64,000 bases of DNA from Aliamphritea ceti (GTDB lineage: Bacteria; Pseudomonadota; Gammaproteobacteria; Pseudomonadales; Balneatricaceae), in assembly GCF_024347215.1 (NCBI RefSeq), contig NZ_AP025282.1, positions 3,224,001 to 3,288,000 of the forward strand, given 5' to 3'. Under the pieces are notes generated by a model. It saw only the letters and a list, made by a program, of their open reading frames with translations, was not told the DNA's origin and did no database searches. The position numbers and the translations under genes are program-made. Shown in pieces: positions 16,888 to 26,843 of the stretch (its first letter is position 1; each line of letters begins with the position of its first letter).

Positions 16888-16947
16888 ATCACTCCAAATG
16901 TCAGTAATACTCAGAGACTCAAAGACTCAGCACTCTGTCACAGACAA

Positions 16948-17334
16948 TTATGAATAATTAACATCATTAAAAGGATCAATCGGATTTTCCAGTGCACTGT
17001 CTTCACTGCGATACAAAATCTGACCTTCCAACTTAAAGCCTTTACTGTGGAACCAGCGCATCACTTCTTCCCGGCTTTCATCAGCCTTAAAAGATGCCTG
17101 CCAGGCAACACCTATCCGGTAAAAATACAGCACCAACAGTGCCGCCGCGGCACCCAGATAAAACTCAGATGCAAATGCGAACAACAATGCGATAACACCG
17201 GCAATCCATACCCGGCTGGCCTTAGCCTGCTTCAGACGCTCAAAATGCTCCAGGTAGGTTTCATTAAACTTTACAAAACGTCGAAAGTTCTGTTGCACAT
17301 CGTACTTATCCTGTGCAGCGATACTTGGCTCCAT
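16948..17334 (-). CDS. Small membrane protein, uncharacterised (DUF2628-like)
   Basis: A 128-residue protein. A hydrophilic N-terminus (YDVQQNFRRFVKFNETYLEHF) is followed by two adjacent membrane segments (VWIAGVIALLFAFASEFYLG and AAAALLVLYFYRIGVAW). The cytoplasmic tail contains EEVMRWFHSKGFKLEGQILY. It resembles DUF2628-type proteins, which I offer only as a likely assignment. The ATG at 17334 follows AAAGGAAAAGAG; a GTG one codon upstream is possible. It lies between pepN and the HAD gene on the same strand. Confidence 0.7.
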   Translation of the reverse strand: MEPSIAAQDKYDVQQNFRRFVKFNETYLEHFERLKQAKASRVWIAGVIALLFAFASEFYLGAAAALLVLYFYRIGVAWQASFKADESREEVMRWFHSKGFKLEGQILYRSEDSALENPIDPFNDVNYS

Positions 17335-17428
17335 CACTCTTTTCCTTTCTTCTAATGGCTCTTATAAAGTCACTGTCCTGACAATACGCACGAAACCTAT
17401 TGTCAGATCAGCAAAAATAATCTGCGGT

Positions 17429-20062
17429 TTAAACCGCCAGACTCTTCGTCAATACTTCGAAAACATCTTTAGACAGCTCACCACTGGCTTTAATACGCTC
17501 CAACTCAGCACGCATCTGCTGCTGACGGGCCGGTGCATATTTCTTCCAGCGCGTAAGCGGCCCTAACAAGCGTGATGCTATCTGCGGGTTTTGTTTATTC
17601 AGCTGGATAATCTGATCCGCCAGGAAAGCATACCCGGAACCATCCTGATGATGGAAGTTTACCGGATTCTGGCCACAGAACGCGCCAACTAAAGAACGTA
17701 TCTTATTCGGGTTTTTCGCATCATATGCAGGATGCTGCAATAAAGCTTCAACCCGCGCTAAGGCGCCTTCAGAAGGCTTACTCGCCTGTACAGACAACCA
17801 CTGGTTCACAACCAGAGACTCATCTTTCCAGCTGTCATAAAAACGTGCCAACAAGTCATCAGTTGCTGCGCTAAAATCAGAATGCGTTACCAATGTCAGT
17901 GCCGCCTGCTGATCAGTCATATTGTCAGCCGCATCATATTGCTGCAACGCTAACTGCAGATACTCTTCTTTACCAGTCGCCAGCAAATACGCCAACGCCA
18001 GATTCTTCAGACTCCGACGGGCAATAGAATCAGCATCCGGACTGTAAGCCGCTTCGCTCAGATTAGCCTGATAAACATCCTGCCATAAAGGCTCAAGCTC
18101 TGCCGCCAATGTATTGCGCACAAACTCACGAACTTTGTGAATCGCTTCAACATCAATTACCTCTGCCAGCTCACTCAGATACGCCTGGCTTGGCAAAGTC
18201 AGAATCTTGCTGACCATAGCTTTATCCAGAGAGCTATCTGCCAACACTGTGCGATACGCATTCACTAACTGTTCCGGCAGCTGTAACGCCTTACCCGCCT
18301 GATGATCAACAATCAGCGCCTGCATCATTTCAACAGCCAGCTGTTGAGAAGCATCCCAACGGTTAAAACCATCACTGTCATGCTGCATCAGGAAAATATG
18401 CGCTTCCTGTGAATAGGGATAGCTCAGCTTCACCGGTGCAGAAAAACCGCGCAACAATGATGGTACCGGCTCAGAATCAATATTCTCGAAGTGGAATACC
18501 TGCTCAGCTGCAGTGAAATCCAGCACCTGGGTCGTGGCACTATTCTCCAGCAAATATTCACCGCCCTGCTGATCCAGTAAACCTATTGCGACCGGAATAT
18601 GGAATGGCTGCTTTTCGGCCATATCAGGCGTCGCCGGGCAAGACTGACGCAATGTCAGGCTGAAGCGCCGTGCCTCTGCATCATAAGTACCACTGGCATC
18701 AATAACCGGCGTACCGGCCTGTGAATACCAGCGACGGAACTGAGTTAAATCCCGACCACTGGCGTCTTCCATAGACTGAACAAAATCATCAGTAGTCACA
18801 GCCTGACCATCATGACGTTCAAAATACAGATCAGAACCTTTACGGAATTCATCTGCCCCCAGTAACGTATGAATCATACGTACCACTTCACAGCCCTTTT
18901 CATAGACTGTCAGGGTATAAAAGTTCGAAATCTCTATGAATGAGGCCGGGCGAACAGGATGCGCCATTGGACCTGCATCCTCAGCAAACTGAGCGGTACG
19001 CAACAAAGACACATCTTCAACACGTTTTACCGTGCGCGAGTTCATGTCCGCTGAAAACTCAGAATCCCGGAAAACCGTAAAGCCTTCCTTAAGACTCAAC
19101 TGGAACCAGTCACGGCAGGTAACCCGGTTACCAGACCAGTTATGGAAATATTCATGGGCAACGACCGCCTCTACCCGCTGGAAACCTGCATCGACAGTCG
19201 TTGCCGGATGAGCCAGGACGCAGGACGTATTAAAGATATTCAGACCTTTATTTTCCATCGCCCCCATATTGAAGAAATCCACCGCTACAACCATAAAGAT
19301 GTCCAGGTCATATTCACGGCCATAGACTTCTTCATCCCAGCGCATGGACTTTTTCAGCGAAGTCATGCCGTAGTCCAGCTTGTCGAGATCTTTACTTTCA
19401 GCAAAGATCTGCAACTTCACATCGCGACCGGACATTGTTGTATAGCTGTCTTCAATGTATTTCAGATCACCGGCAACCAGTGCAAATAGATAAGCAGGCT
19501 TAGGGAAAGGATCCTGCCAGCGCACCCAGTGAGTGTCACCTTCTTCACCACGTTCAACAGCATTACCGTTCGACAGTAAAATCGGGTACAGCGCTTTTTC
19601 TGCTACGACTATTGTTTCGAAAACAGACATCACATCCGGGCGGTCAGGATAAAAAGTTATCCGGCGAAAACCTTCTGCTTCACACTGAGTGCAGAACATA
19701 CCGTCAGACTTATACAGGCCTTCAAGTGCAGTATTATTCTGTGGCTCAAGAACAGTGACACAGTGCAGTTCAAACGCTTGCGGAACAGCTGCTATGCTTA
19801 GCAGCTCACCTTCGCGCTGATACTCATCGGTGGTCAGACTACGCCCATCAATAGCCAGCTCCTGAAGCACCAGGTCAGGATGACCATCTAACTGCAACGC
19901 AGGGTTACTTTGCTGACATTCAGGATTTCGGATAATTTTAAGGTCGGCAAACACGCGGGTATTGTCTTCACCCAGCTCAAAACGCAGTGCCGTGGTTTCA
20001 ATCAGGTAAGCAGGAACCTGATAATCCTTGAGAAAAATTTCATTCGGTTGTGACTGAGTCAT
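17429..20062 (-). CDS. pepN: Aminopeptidase N
   Basis: Cytoplasmic zinc metallo-aminopeptidase (family M1) that removes N-terminal residues from peptides late in protein turnover. The 877-residue protein has the exopeptidase motif GAMENKGL (about 267-274) and the zinc motif HEYFHNW (about 303-309), with the second Glu about 20 residues later in LKEGFTVFRDSEF. The C-terminal half is the helical domain typical of the E. coli-type enzyme. The ATG at 20062 has AAGG seven bases upstream; a TTG one codon earlier is less likely. It follows DUF2797 after 169 bases on the same strand. Confidence 0.97.
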   Translation of the reverse strand: MTQSQPNEIFLKDYQVPAYLIETTALRFELGEDNTRVFADLKIIRNPECQQSNPALQLDGHPDLVLQELAIDGRSLTTDEYQREGELLSIAAVPQAFELHCVTVLEPQNNTALEGLYKSDGMFCTQCEAEGFRRITFYPDRPDVMSVFETIVVAEKALYPILLSNGNAVERGEEGDTHWVRWQDPFPKPAYLFALVAGDLKYIEDSYTTMSGRDVKLQIFAESKDLDKLDYGMTSLKKSMRWDEEVYGREYDLDIFMVVAVDFFNMGAMENKGLNIFNTSCVLAHPATTVDAGFQRVEAVVAHEYFHNWSGNRVTCRDWFQLSLKEGFTVFRDSEFSADMNSRTVKRVEDVSLLRTAQFAEDAGPMAHPVRPASFIEISNFYTLTVYEKGCEVVRMIHTLLGADEFRKGSDLYFERHDGQAVTTDDFVQSMEDASGRDLTQFRRWYSQAGTPVIDASGTYDAEARRFSLTLRQSCPATPDMAEKQPFHIPVAIGLLDQQGGEYLLENSATTQVLDFTAAEQVFHFENIDSEPVPSLLRGFSAPVKLSYPYSQEAHIFLMQHDSDGFNRWDASQQLAVEMMQALIVDHQAGKALQLPEQLVNAYRTVLADSSLDKAMVSKILTLPSQAYLSELAEVIDVEAIHKVREFVRNTLAAELEPLWQDVYQANLSEAAYSPDADSIARRSLKNLALAYLLATGKEEYLQLALQQYDAADNMTDQQAALTLVTHSDFSAATDDLLARFYDSWKDESLVVNQWLSVQASKPSEGALARVEALLQHPAYDAKNPNKIRSLVGAFCGQNPVNFHHQDGSGYAFLADQIIQLNKQNPQIASRLLGPLTRWKKYAPARQQQMRAELERIKASGELSKDVFEVLTKSLAV

Positions 20063-20231
20063 CAAGCTACCTTATGTATTCAGTTACTTCCTGCCGACGC
20101 TAACCAAACGTGCCACCGGGCATTTCCCTGCCCGGATTACTGGCTACAATCCGGATAAAATAACAGCGTCGGTAAAAGTGTCATATTTTGGAACCTAGCA
20201 ATTGGAGGAGTGAAGCGGAAAATAATTCCCC

Positions 20232-21080
20232 TCAAACTGCACTAAATTCAACCTGGTATGAGCTGTACTTACGGATATTAATAACTCCGATATCAAGTAT
20301 CAGATACTGACCTTTAATGCCCTGCAACACACCTTCAACCTCTGGCGTTTTATCCAGATTAAGACTGCTGACCTTACTTGGATAATTAAGCACAGGGTAG
20401 TTAAGTTCCAGTACCTCAGAATCACTGAGATACTCAAACTGTGTATCATGCTCTTGCTCAAGCGCGGTCAGTTCGTCCGCACACAACGCCAGTAAACGAT
20501 CTCGTTCAGCAATCAAATCCAGTTTATCTACCTGGCCCTTCAGCATCGCCCGCCAGTTCGTTTTATCGCTGACATGCTGGCCGATAACCCGTTCAACTAA
20601 ACCTGACCAGCGGCGTTCGCTTACCTTCAGGATTGGCAGTGCCTGAACAGCCCCCTGATCAATCCAGCGGGTTGGCAACTGATTGCCCCGGGTGATACCC
20701 ACTTTAATACCGGAAGAATTGGCCAGATAAACGTAGTGACTCTGCTTACAGAAACGCTCACCCCATTCAGGATCACGGCAGGTACCCAAATGATAATGGC
20801 AACGCTCAGGCGCCATAATACAGGTATCGCACTGCGGCAGCTTTCTGAAACATGGATAACAATAACCCTGCGCAAAACTCTTCTTGGTTTTACGGCCACA
20901 GTTACTGCAATGAATCTCACCGGCAAAACTCAGCCGGATACGACGTCCAATATATTCATTGAGAGAAATTTGCTGCTCGCCCAGCTGTAGCTGGTAAGCA
21001 ACAGGTTCAGCCAGGCTAACTGGCATTTTGCTTAAAGCACCACAGCCCAGTTGCTGCAGAATACTGATATCAGTGCTCAT
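20232..21080 (-). CDS. DUF2797 family zinc-finger-like protein
   Basis: A 282-residue protein of the DUF2797 family. The centre holds paired cysteines: CSNCGRK, CYPCFRK, CDTCIMAPERCHYH and GTCRDPEWGERFC, consistent with metal binding. This is followed by HYVYLANSSGIKVGITRG, which looks like the start of a GIY-YIG-type fold; that link is my inference. The start overlaps the yeaC stop by 11 bases. The order nadK, phosphoesterase, rhomboid, yeaC, DUF2797, pepN recalls Pseudomonas genomes. Function unknown; a nucleic-acid role is possible. Confidence 0.85.
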   Translation of the reverse strand: MSTDISILQQLGCGALSKMPVSLAEPVAYQLQLGEQQISLNEYIGRRIRLSFAGEIHCSNCGRKTKKSFAQGYCYPCFRKLPQCDTCIMAPERCHYHLGTCRDPEWGERFCKQSHYVYLANSSGIKVGITRGNQLPTRWIDQGAVQALPILKVSERRWSGLVERVIGQHVSDKTNWRAMLKGQVDKLDLIAERDRLLALCADELTALEQEHDTQFEYLSDSEVLELNYPVLNYPSKVSSLNLDKTPEVEGVLQGIKGQYLILDIGVINIRKYSSYQVEFSAV

Positions 21081-21336
21081 TTAAAATCTTCAACACCTGT
21101 GGTTCTAAGGGATTCTTACCATGCTGACTGCCGTCTTTCTTCGTCCGGTCTATGTAACCGCTACGCTGTTCTTCCGGCAAATTGGCTGCTTCATAGGCAA
21201 TCACAGCACGCATGGAGGTTTCACGCTGCTCTTTACTTAGCTTCTGACCATTGGGCCACTTGCCCAATTCCACAGCCTGCTTAAGGCTGGCATAAACATC
21301 CGGCGTCATCGCCTGGATCATTTTTTCAAAAGTCAT
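21070..21336 (-). CDS. yeaC: YeaC family protein (DUF1315)
   Basis: An 88-residue soluble protein matching the YeaC/DUF1315 family, with MTFEKMIQAMTPDVYASLKQ, ELGKWPNGQKLSKEQRE and CT-like residues QVLKILNEH at the end. The family has no established function. It overlaps the next gene (DUF2797) by 11 bases and follows the rhomboid gene by 45 bases, so it sits inside the operon. Confidence 0.88.
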   Translation of the reverse strand: MTFEKMIQAMTPDVYASLKQAVELGKWPNGQKLSKEQRETSMRAVIAYEAANLPEEQRSGYIDRTKKDGSQHGKNPLEPQVLKILNEH

Positions 21337-21381
21337 ATCAGTCTCCGGTTCGAGCCGCCAATACTAGCATAAACTCCCCTT

Positions 21382-22239
21382 TCAGGGGCGACGTAACATA
21401 CTAATGGCCTTAGCAATTAACGCTAACATGACACCGGCAATTAAACCGGCAAGGTGAGCGGTATTGGCAACCTGCCCAAACCCAAACGTAGCCAGCAGAT
21501 CTGAATAGCCCAGCGCCAGCATGAACAGAATAAAACCAAGTATTGCGGGCGGCAAACCAACCGGCTGAGGCGGTTTGAGACGGTCCCATATAACGGCAAA
21601 GCCAAGCAAGCCAAACACCACACCGGACATACCCAAAAACAGTGGCCCGGCATCCCAGAACTGCGCAATGTTAGATACAACACCGGTAACCAGCGCCATC
21701 AAAATCAGCGCCGGAGAACCAAACAGCATTTCCAGCCGGCGGGCAACTATCCACATCCAGAGCATATTAAATACCAGATGCAAGACACTGCCGTGCATGA
21801 ACGCAGGGGTAAACAGCCGCCAAACTTCGCCCTTACTCAGTTCAGCCCATAAATCTGTACCGTATCGAATCTGATCGCCCCGGACCTGAAAATCGACAAT
21901 GGACATATATGACATAACCTGTAAATCAGCACCAAAATCCACCCAGAATGTCGCCAGTACACTCAGTAGTATCAGTAACATAGTCACAGGCGTACGCATC
22001 AGCTCTGATACAGACACACCACTTTTCCGCGGATGATTACTGCGAACACTCTGCAAGCTGCCGCCCTTTTGCCAGTGCTCAAATAACTCTCTGACCTGCT
22101 CATCACTGACACTGTGTGCGACCAGTAAAATCTGCTTATCATCCTGTTCCAGCACCCGGTGTGGCACGCTGTGCTTCCACAACATGGCGGTAAATTCACT
22201 TAAATCCACACTCAGAGAGACTTCGAGAACAGGTTTCAT
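21382..22239 (-). CDS. Rhomboid family intramembrane serine protease (GlpG-like)
   Basis: A 285-residue inner-membrane protease. The N-terminal cytoplasmic domain (about 1-85) resembles the GlpG N-domain, followed by six or seven membrane segments. The catalytic Ser is in FLGMSGVVFG and the catalytic His in ANTAHLAGLIAG; the HGSVLHLVFNMLWMW motif of loop 1/TM2 is present. It cleaves membrane proteins within or near their membrane segments; the substrate here is unknown. The start has AGGAG overlapping the stop of the phosphoesterase gene three bases upstream, implying coupled translation. Confidence 0.93.
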   Translation of the reverse strand: MKPVLEVSLSVDLSEFTAMLWKHSVPHRVLEQDDKQILLVAHSVSDEQVRELFEHWQKGGSLQSVRSNHPRKSGVSVSELMRTPVTMLLILLSVLATFWVDFGADLQVMSYMSIVDFQVRGDQIRYGTDLWAELSKGEVWRLFTPAFMHGSVLHLVFNMLWMWIVARRLEMLFGSPALILMALVTGVVSNIAQFWDAGPLFLGMSGVVFGLLGFAVIWDRLKPPQPVGLPPAILGFILFMLALGYSDLLATFGFGQVANTAHLAGLIAGVMLALIAKAISMLRRP

Positions 22240-22245
22240 AGGCTC

Positions 22246-23220
22246 CTATACCTGGCTGGCAATTTCTTTACGTACATCAACCCAGACAAACTTATTCGGA
22301 TCAATACTGGTTTCATCGTCAAGGCGATATGCAACCAGCTTACCGTACTTAACTGCACTGTAATCCAGGCAGGCCACATTATCTGCCAGTGCCTGCGGTT
22401 TACCTTCACACCAATAATGACCAATAAAGAGCAGCGGCTCATCCGGCTTATAGTGAATCAAATCAGCCCGGTCTGCATCACTCAGAGGCGTTCTTGCTAC
22501 ATGCTCCGGTAACGGATCAGGCTGAAAAACCACATCAACATAATACTGGGGATCACAGGACCAGAACTTAGTTCGGAAAAAACGTCGCTTAAAGCCATCT
22601 TTACTGATCATTTCCTCGCCATTAGGCAGCTTCAGATGTGTACCTCGAAGCAAGCGATCCATGGTTTCCCACTCATAGGAGCCTACAATAGCTGCCTGAT
22701 GGAGATAATCTTCACTGAGTCGATTACTGCCAGACGCTTTCAGAAAACTGTCAACATGTCCCTGTGACCAGCAGGCATGGACAACCCGAAACTGATCCTG
22801 CTCAAGAAACAGCGGCATCTCCTGCATCCAATTTAGAAAATCCCGTTTATCATCCGGATGATTCGCAAACTGATCGAGGGTTTCATTCAGTATCCGCAAG
22901 TGGCGGCGGTTATGCTCACGTAAATACGGCATACCGGAACCTGGCCGGCCGGGTGTTGTATAAGAAAGGTAATTAAATTCATGATTACCCATCACAATCT
23001 GCGCACAGCCTGCATCAACCATATCCCGGACAATATGCAGCGCCTCACGGATACGCGGCCCACGATCGACAATATCACCAAGAAAGATAGCCTGCCGGAA
23101 AGGATGCGAAAACACCCCGTTACGCTTACTGTAACCAAGCTTTTCAAGTAACAGAATTAAAGTATTGGCGCAGCCATGTACATCGCCAATCAGGTCATAC
23201 CCCTGCCATTTTTGTTGCAT
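22246..23220 (-). CDS. Calcineurin-like metallophosphoesterase
   Basis: About 324 residues of the PPP/ApaH-like phosphoesterase fold. It has the motifs YDLIGDVHGCANTLI, GDIVDRGPRI, GNHEFNYL and a later GHYWCEGKP, which bind the two metal ions. The ATG at 23220 lies two bases after the nadK stop. A GTG at 23259 inside nadK would add 13 residues that do not belong to the fold. Relatives are Ser/Thr phosphatases or dinucleotide polyphosphatases; the substrate cannot be decided here. It belongs to the nadK-pepN gene run. Confidence 0.9.
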   Translation of the reverse strand: MQQKWQGYDLIGDVHGCANTLILLLEKLGYSKRNGVFSHPFRQAIFLGDIVDRGPRIREALHIVRDMVDAGCAQIVMGNHEFNYLSYTTPGRPGSGMPYLREHNRRHLRILNETLDQFANHPDDKRDFLNWMQEMPLFLEQDQFRVVHACWSQGHVDSFLKASGSNRLSEDYLHQAAIVGSYEWETMDRLLRGTHLKLPNGEEMISKDGFKRRFFRTKFWSCDPQYYVDVVFQPDPLPEHVARTPLSDADRADLIHYKPDEPLLFIGHYWCEGKPQALADNVACLDYSAVKYGKLVAYRLDDETSIDPNKFVWVDVRKEIASQV

Positions 23221-23221
23221 A

Positions 23222-24103
23222 TCAGTCACCCAGCTTCGTACTCCAGCCGAGTTTTTCACGACAGGTCTGATAAAAGTTATGGTTCAGCGGATGTAACAAC
23301 TTCAGTTTCTGCGGCTTCTTATGAATCGTAATCGTATCGCCCGGCGCACAACTGATATCTTTCTGACCGTCACAACTAATGGTCGGATACGTCTCGTTGC
23401 TGTCACTGATAACCAGCTTCAGCTCGCTGTTACCGTCCACTACTATTGGTCTGCTCGACAATGTATGCGGAAACATTGGTACCAGCACCAGCGCATCAAG
23501 CTTAGGATGCATGATCGGACCACCGCCAGACAACGCATAGGCGGTTGAGCCTGTCGGGGTAGATACAATTAAGCCATCAGAACGCTGGGTATAGACAAAC
23601 TGACCTTCAATATACAGCTCGAACTGAATCATTCGTGCTGACTTACCCGGGTGTAATACACAGTCATTCAGACCTGTCGCTTCACCAATCGGCTCGCCCT
23701 TACGCTTAACAACCACATCAATCAGAAAACGACGATCAACGGTATATTGGCCGTTAAGTACTTCGCCAACTTTTTCTTCAATCTCATGGGGAGCAATGTC
23801 CGTCAGGAAGCCTAAATTGCCGCGGTTAACCCCCAGCACAGGCACATTCGACTGCGCCAGGCTTCGCGCCGCACCCAATAAGCTGCCATCACCGCCAACA
23901 ACAATTACCAGATCACATATCTCGCCCATCATTTTCGTATTACAAGTCTGCTCACTATGGCCCGGCATCAGAGAAGCTATTTTTTCATCCAGAATAGCAT
24001 TCAGACCACGCTCACCAAGGAAGCGAATTAAATGCTTCAGGGTATCTATTACCTTGGTACTGCCCAAACGTCCGATTAAACCGATATTACGAAAATTATC
24101 CAT
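23222..24103 (-). CDS. nadK: NAD kinase
   Basis: Phosphorylates NAD to NADP in the cytoplasm, using ATP. The 293-residue protein has the diagnostic GGDGSLLGAAR near residue 72, GVNRGNLGFLTDI, and TPTGSTAYALSGGGPI with the substrate-binding loop. GGAG lies five bases before the ATG at 24103; a GTG two codons earlier is too close to it. It heads the conserved minus-strand run that continues with the phosphoesterase, rhomboid protease, YeaC, DUF2797 and PepN. Confidence 0.97.
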   Translation of the reverse strand: MDNFRNIGLIGRLGSTKVIDTLKHLIRFLGERGLNAILDEKIASLMPGHSEQTCNTKMMGEICDLVIVVGGDGSLLGAARSLAQSNVPVLGVNRGNLGFLTDIAPHEIEEKVGEVLNGQYTVDRRFLIDVVVKRKGEPIGEATGLNDCVLHPGKSARMIQFELYIEGQFVYTQRSDGLIVSTPTGSTAYALSGGGPIMHPKLDALVLVPMFPHTLSSRPIVVDGNSELKLVISDSNETYPTISCDGQKDISCAPGDTITIHKKPQKLKLLHPLNHNFYQTCREKLGWSTKLGD

Positions 24104-24144
24104 TAGCACTCCAAAACGCAGTCAGATAAGCCTGCCGCGCAATT

Positions 24145-25110
24145 TTATTCTGTCTCTTGTCTCTGTTTTTCCATGTCGCGAAAACGCTTCAGTTGCTCAG
24201 CCAGACGCTCCTCCATCCCCCGGAGTCCCTGCAAACCACCGGTATGCACCATCACAACCCGACTGCCGGCAGTAAATTCTCCACCTGCCAGCATGTTCTC
24301 TAACGCCAACAACAGTTTACCGGTATACAAAGGTTCTAACTGAACACCACTGTGTATCTTAAAGCGCTCAATACAGTCAGCCAGACGGGGCGAAATTTTA
24401 CCATAGCCACCTTCATGTGCGTCGAGAATTAATCGCCAGCGCCCATTATCAGCATAGCCTGCCTGCTTAAGTAACCCACGTATATCATCATACAGGAAGT
24501 CAGCCCCCTTAAGGGCTGGCACACCTAATACCTGGGTCGGAACCGGAGCAGCCGAAATCAGCCCCGCCAGAGTTGCACCAGTTCCACAGGCACAGCACAG
24601 GAAGTCTACATCATCCAAAGCACTCAAAGACCCGGCAATCTCCGTACAACCTTTAACCGCCAATGCATTAGAGCCCCCTTCCGGCAGATACTCAAACTCC
24701 CCCAAACGTGCACGCAGACTGTCGATAAAAGCCGCTGAATCTTTTTGCCGGTATTCAGCACGGCTAACAAACTCAAGCTGCATTCCCCAGGACTCAGCAT
24801 CCTGTAGCATTGCAGACACTTGTGCCGGGCGCTCACCCCGAATAACACCTATGGTTGGAATTCCCGCCTGATAGCCAGCATATGCCAGCGCATGTATATG
24901 ATTCGACCATGCACCACCAAACGACAGTAACGGGTAAGACTTCCCAGCAGCCTGATATGCAGCCAGGTTATATTTCAGTTTGAACCACTTATTACCGCTT
25001 ATGAAAGGATGAATCGCCGTCAGATCAAGCAACAGCAAACGCACCTGGCGCTCAGCAAAGCTGGCCGGCGTAACATCACGTAGTGAAAGTGAAAAATCGG
25101 TTGGCGACAC
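24145..25110 (-). CDS. D-cysteine desulfhydrase / ACC deaminase-like PLP enzyme
   Basis: A 321-residue fold-type II pyridoxal-phosphate enzyme. The Schiff-base Lys is in ISGNKWFKLKYNLAAY, followed by SFGGAWSNHIHALAYAGYQ and the phosphate-binding CACGTGATLAGL. The pattern fits 1-aminocyclopropane-1-carboxylate deaminase / D-cysteine desulfhydrase. The two cannot be separated by eye, and D-cysteine desulfhydrase is commoner in this class. The start is a GTG at 25110 with no clear ribosome-binding site. It is upstream of nadK with a 41-base gap. Confidence 0.88.
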   Translation of the reverse strand: MSPTDFSLSLRDVTPASFAERQVRLLLLDLTAIHPFISGNKWFKLKYNLAAYQAAGKSYPLLSFGGAWSNHIHALAYAGYQAGIPTIGVIRGERPAQVSAMLQDAESWGMQLEFVSRAEYRQKDSAAFIDSLRARLGEFEYLPEGGSNALAVKGCTEIAGSLSALDDVDFLCCACGTGATLAGLISAAPVPTQVLGVPALKGADFLYDDIRGLLKQAGYADNGRWRLILDAHEGGYGKISPRLADCIERFKIHSGVQLEPLYTGKLLLALENMLAGGEFTAGSRVVMVHTGGLQGLRGMEERLAEQLKRFRDMEKQRQETE

Positions 25111-25178
25111 GTTTCAGCAATCCAAAAATATTGCCCGCATCATATACAAGTATGCAACAACTGCCCAGTCTGACCAGA

Positions 25179-26114
25179 TCAGGCGATAGCTTCTGCATCC
25201 TGAGTTTTAATATCAGCACAGCCCTGTAATGGCACAGCACAGTCACCACCGGCATGCTTGGCTCGATACATAGCCATATCAGCCCGCTGAATAAGATGAT
25301 CTACCGGCTCACTGCCGTCTGTTGAGGCCACCCCCAAACTCATCGACAAACAAATCTCACCCTCCGCAGCAAACTCCGGAGAATAAAAGCAACTGGCATT
25401 AAAACGCTCACGAATACGGTTTGCTGAATTCATACTGTGCTCAGCATCAGTATTAGGCAGCAATACCATAAATTCATCGCCACCATATCGAAATGCTAAG
25501 TCAGAATCCCTGATTGTATCTTGCAACAACTGCCCCATTCGCCGAATAACCTGATCACCTTCAAGATGCCCAAGCCGGTCGTTTACCTGCTTAAAACCAT
25601 CCAGATCGATACAAATCAAGCTAACACGACCGCCATATCGCTTGGCCCGCTCCATTTCTTTTGACAATCGCGAATAGAAATAGCGCTGATTATAAAGACC
25701 GCTTAAGTCATCAGTAATCGATTGCTTTTTAAGATTTGCTTCAAGGCTTTTCTGCTGCGTCAGATCATGAAAGAAACCAATACTGCCACGACGATCACCA
25801 TCTTTGACAAGGGAAGCCGAAAGCCGGATAGGAATCCGCGTTCCATCATGAGAAAGAATAGCTGTCTCATAGCCCTCCAACTTACCTGACGCCCCTAAAC
25901 GACTTGACAACATCGTCAGCATAACTGCACGGGCATCTGCTTCACTGGAATACAATGCACGAATATGCATCTTACCCACTACATCATCAGCCTGATAACC
26001 TAACAATTTCTCTGCAGCCGGATTAAAAACCGAAATAACTCCCTTACCATCAACGGCAATAATCGGATCTGGGCATATCGCGGTAATTTCACTTAACACA
26101 GTAGTATTTCTCAT
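25179..26114 (-). CDS. PAS-GGDEF diguanylate cyclase
   Basis: A 311-residue cytoplasmic cyclic-di-GMP synthase. A PAS domain (about 5-120, with DPIIAVDGKGVISVFNPAAE and a PAC-like FFHDLTQQKSLE) is followed by a GGDEF domain (about 130-300). The active site is GGDEF at 211-215 and the inhibitory-site RxxD is RDSD at 202-205, both intact. A stretch IRIPIRLSASLVKDG marks the sensory PAC part. No cofactor-binding residue is obvious. It has its own upstream region, so it is probably transcribed alone. Confidence 0.93.
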   Translation of the reverse strand: MRNTTVLSEITAICPDPIIAVDGKGVISVFNPAAEKLLGYQADDVVGKMHIRALYSSEADARAVMLTMLSSRLGASGKLEGYETAILSHDGTRIPIRLSASLVKDGDRRGSIGFFHDLTQQKSLEANLKKQSITDDLSGLYNQRYFYSRLSKEMERAKRYGGRVSLICIDLDGFKQVNDRLGHLEGDQVIRRMGQLLQDTIRDSDLAFRYGGDEFMVLLPNTDAEHSMNSANRIRERFNASCFYSPEFAAEGEICLSMSLGVASTDGSEPVDHLIQRADMAMYRAKHAGGDCAVPLQGCADIKTQDAEAIA

Positions 26115-26515
26115 AGGTTATCCGATACCTGAAAGTTCTAAACAGTGTATAGAGTCAAACAACACAAACATGTGTACCAGGCAGAAAAAACAACTTTCTG
26201 CTCCAGTTCCTTGTTATCTATCAGGCTATCGAAAGGACAGGGCTGAACATCAGATGGCGCATTAAGGGCGTAATGGAAACATAATCACTCCGCCACTGCA
26301 CCTCGTTGATTACCCATAATGACAGTAATGGTATTAATTTTCCGTTCAGCAAGCAGAATCAATTAAAAATATAAAAAGACAACTAGATCAAAGTTCAAGA
26401 AAACACAGCAAGAGAAGAAGACAGGGAAACAACAAAAATAGTTAGAAATAGCGTGAAAACTTACAGAAACTGCAACAAGAAGAGCCAGAAGCTAAGAGGA
26501 AATAAAAAGATAAAG
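26115..26515. other. Intergenic region between diguanylate cyclase gene and tRNA array
   Basis: About 400 bases, increasingly AT-rich towards the tRNA genes. It must hold the diguanylate cyclase promoter and the end of the tRNA transcript. I find no clear terminator hairpin after the last tRNA-Asp and no small gene with a ribosome-binding site. Confidence 0.5.
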
Positions 26516-26592
26516 TGGCGGAACGGACGGGACTCGAACCCGCGACCCCCTGCGTGACAGGCAGGTATTCTAACCAACTGAACTACCGCTCC
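26516..26592 (-). tRNA. tRNA-Asp (GTC), copy 1
   Basis: 77 nt including encoded CCA. The anticodon loop CTGTCAC in a CCTGC stem gives GTC; acceptor GGAGCGG pairs with CCGTTCC. Last gene of the array in transcription order. Confidence 0.97.
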
Positions 26593-26612
26593 GCAGCGAT
26601 AAGCTTGTTTAG

Positions 26613-26688
26613 TGGTGGGCGTGGAGAGGCTCGAACTCCCGACATTCGCCTTGTAAGGGCGACGCTCTCCCAACTGAGCTACACGCCC
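26613..26688 (-). tRNA. tRNA-Val (TAC), copy 1
   Basis: 76 nt including encoded CCA. Anticodon TAC lies in the loop between CGCCC and GGGCG-type stem arms; acceptor GGGCGTG pairs with CACGCCC. Separated from Asp copy 1 by 20 bases. Confidence 0.97.
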
Positions 26689-26746
26689 ACTAAACAAAGT
26701 TGAAGATTTTAGACTCTGCTTCAAGAGCTTCTCTTCATAAGAAGAG

Positions 26747-26823
26747 TGGCGGAACGGACGGGACTCGAACCCGCGACCCCCTGCGTGACAGGCAGGTATT
26801 CTAACCAACTGAACTACCGCTCC
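26747..26823 (-). tRNA. tRNA-Asp (GTC), copy 2
   Basis: Identical in sequence to the other Asp copies; 77 nt with encoded CCA. Confidence 0.97.
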
Positions 26824-26843
26824 GCAGCGATAAGCTTGTTTAG

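Noticed and set aside
26115..26515. Possible integration site next to the tRNA array
   Set aside because: No integrase, no att-like direct repeat of a tRNA 3' end, and flanking genes are ordinary.
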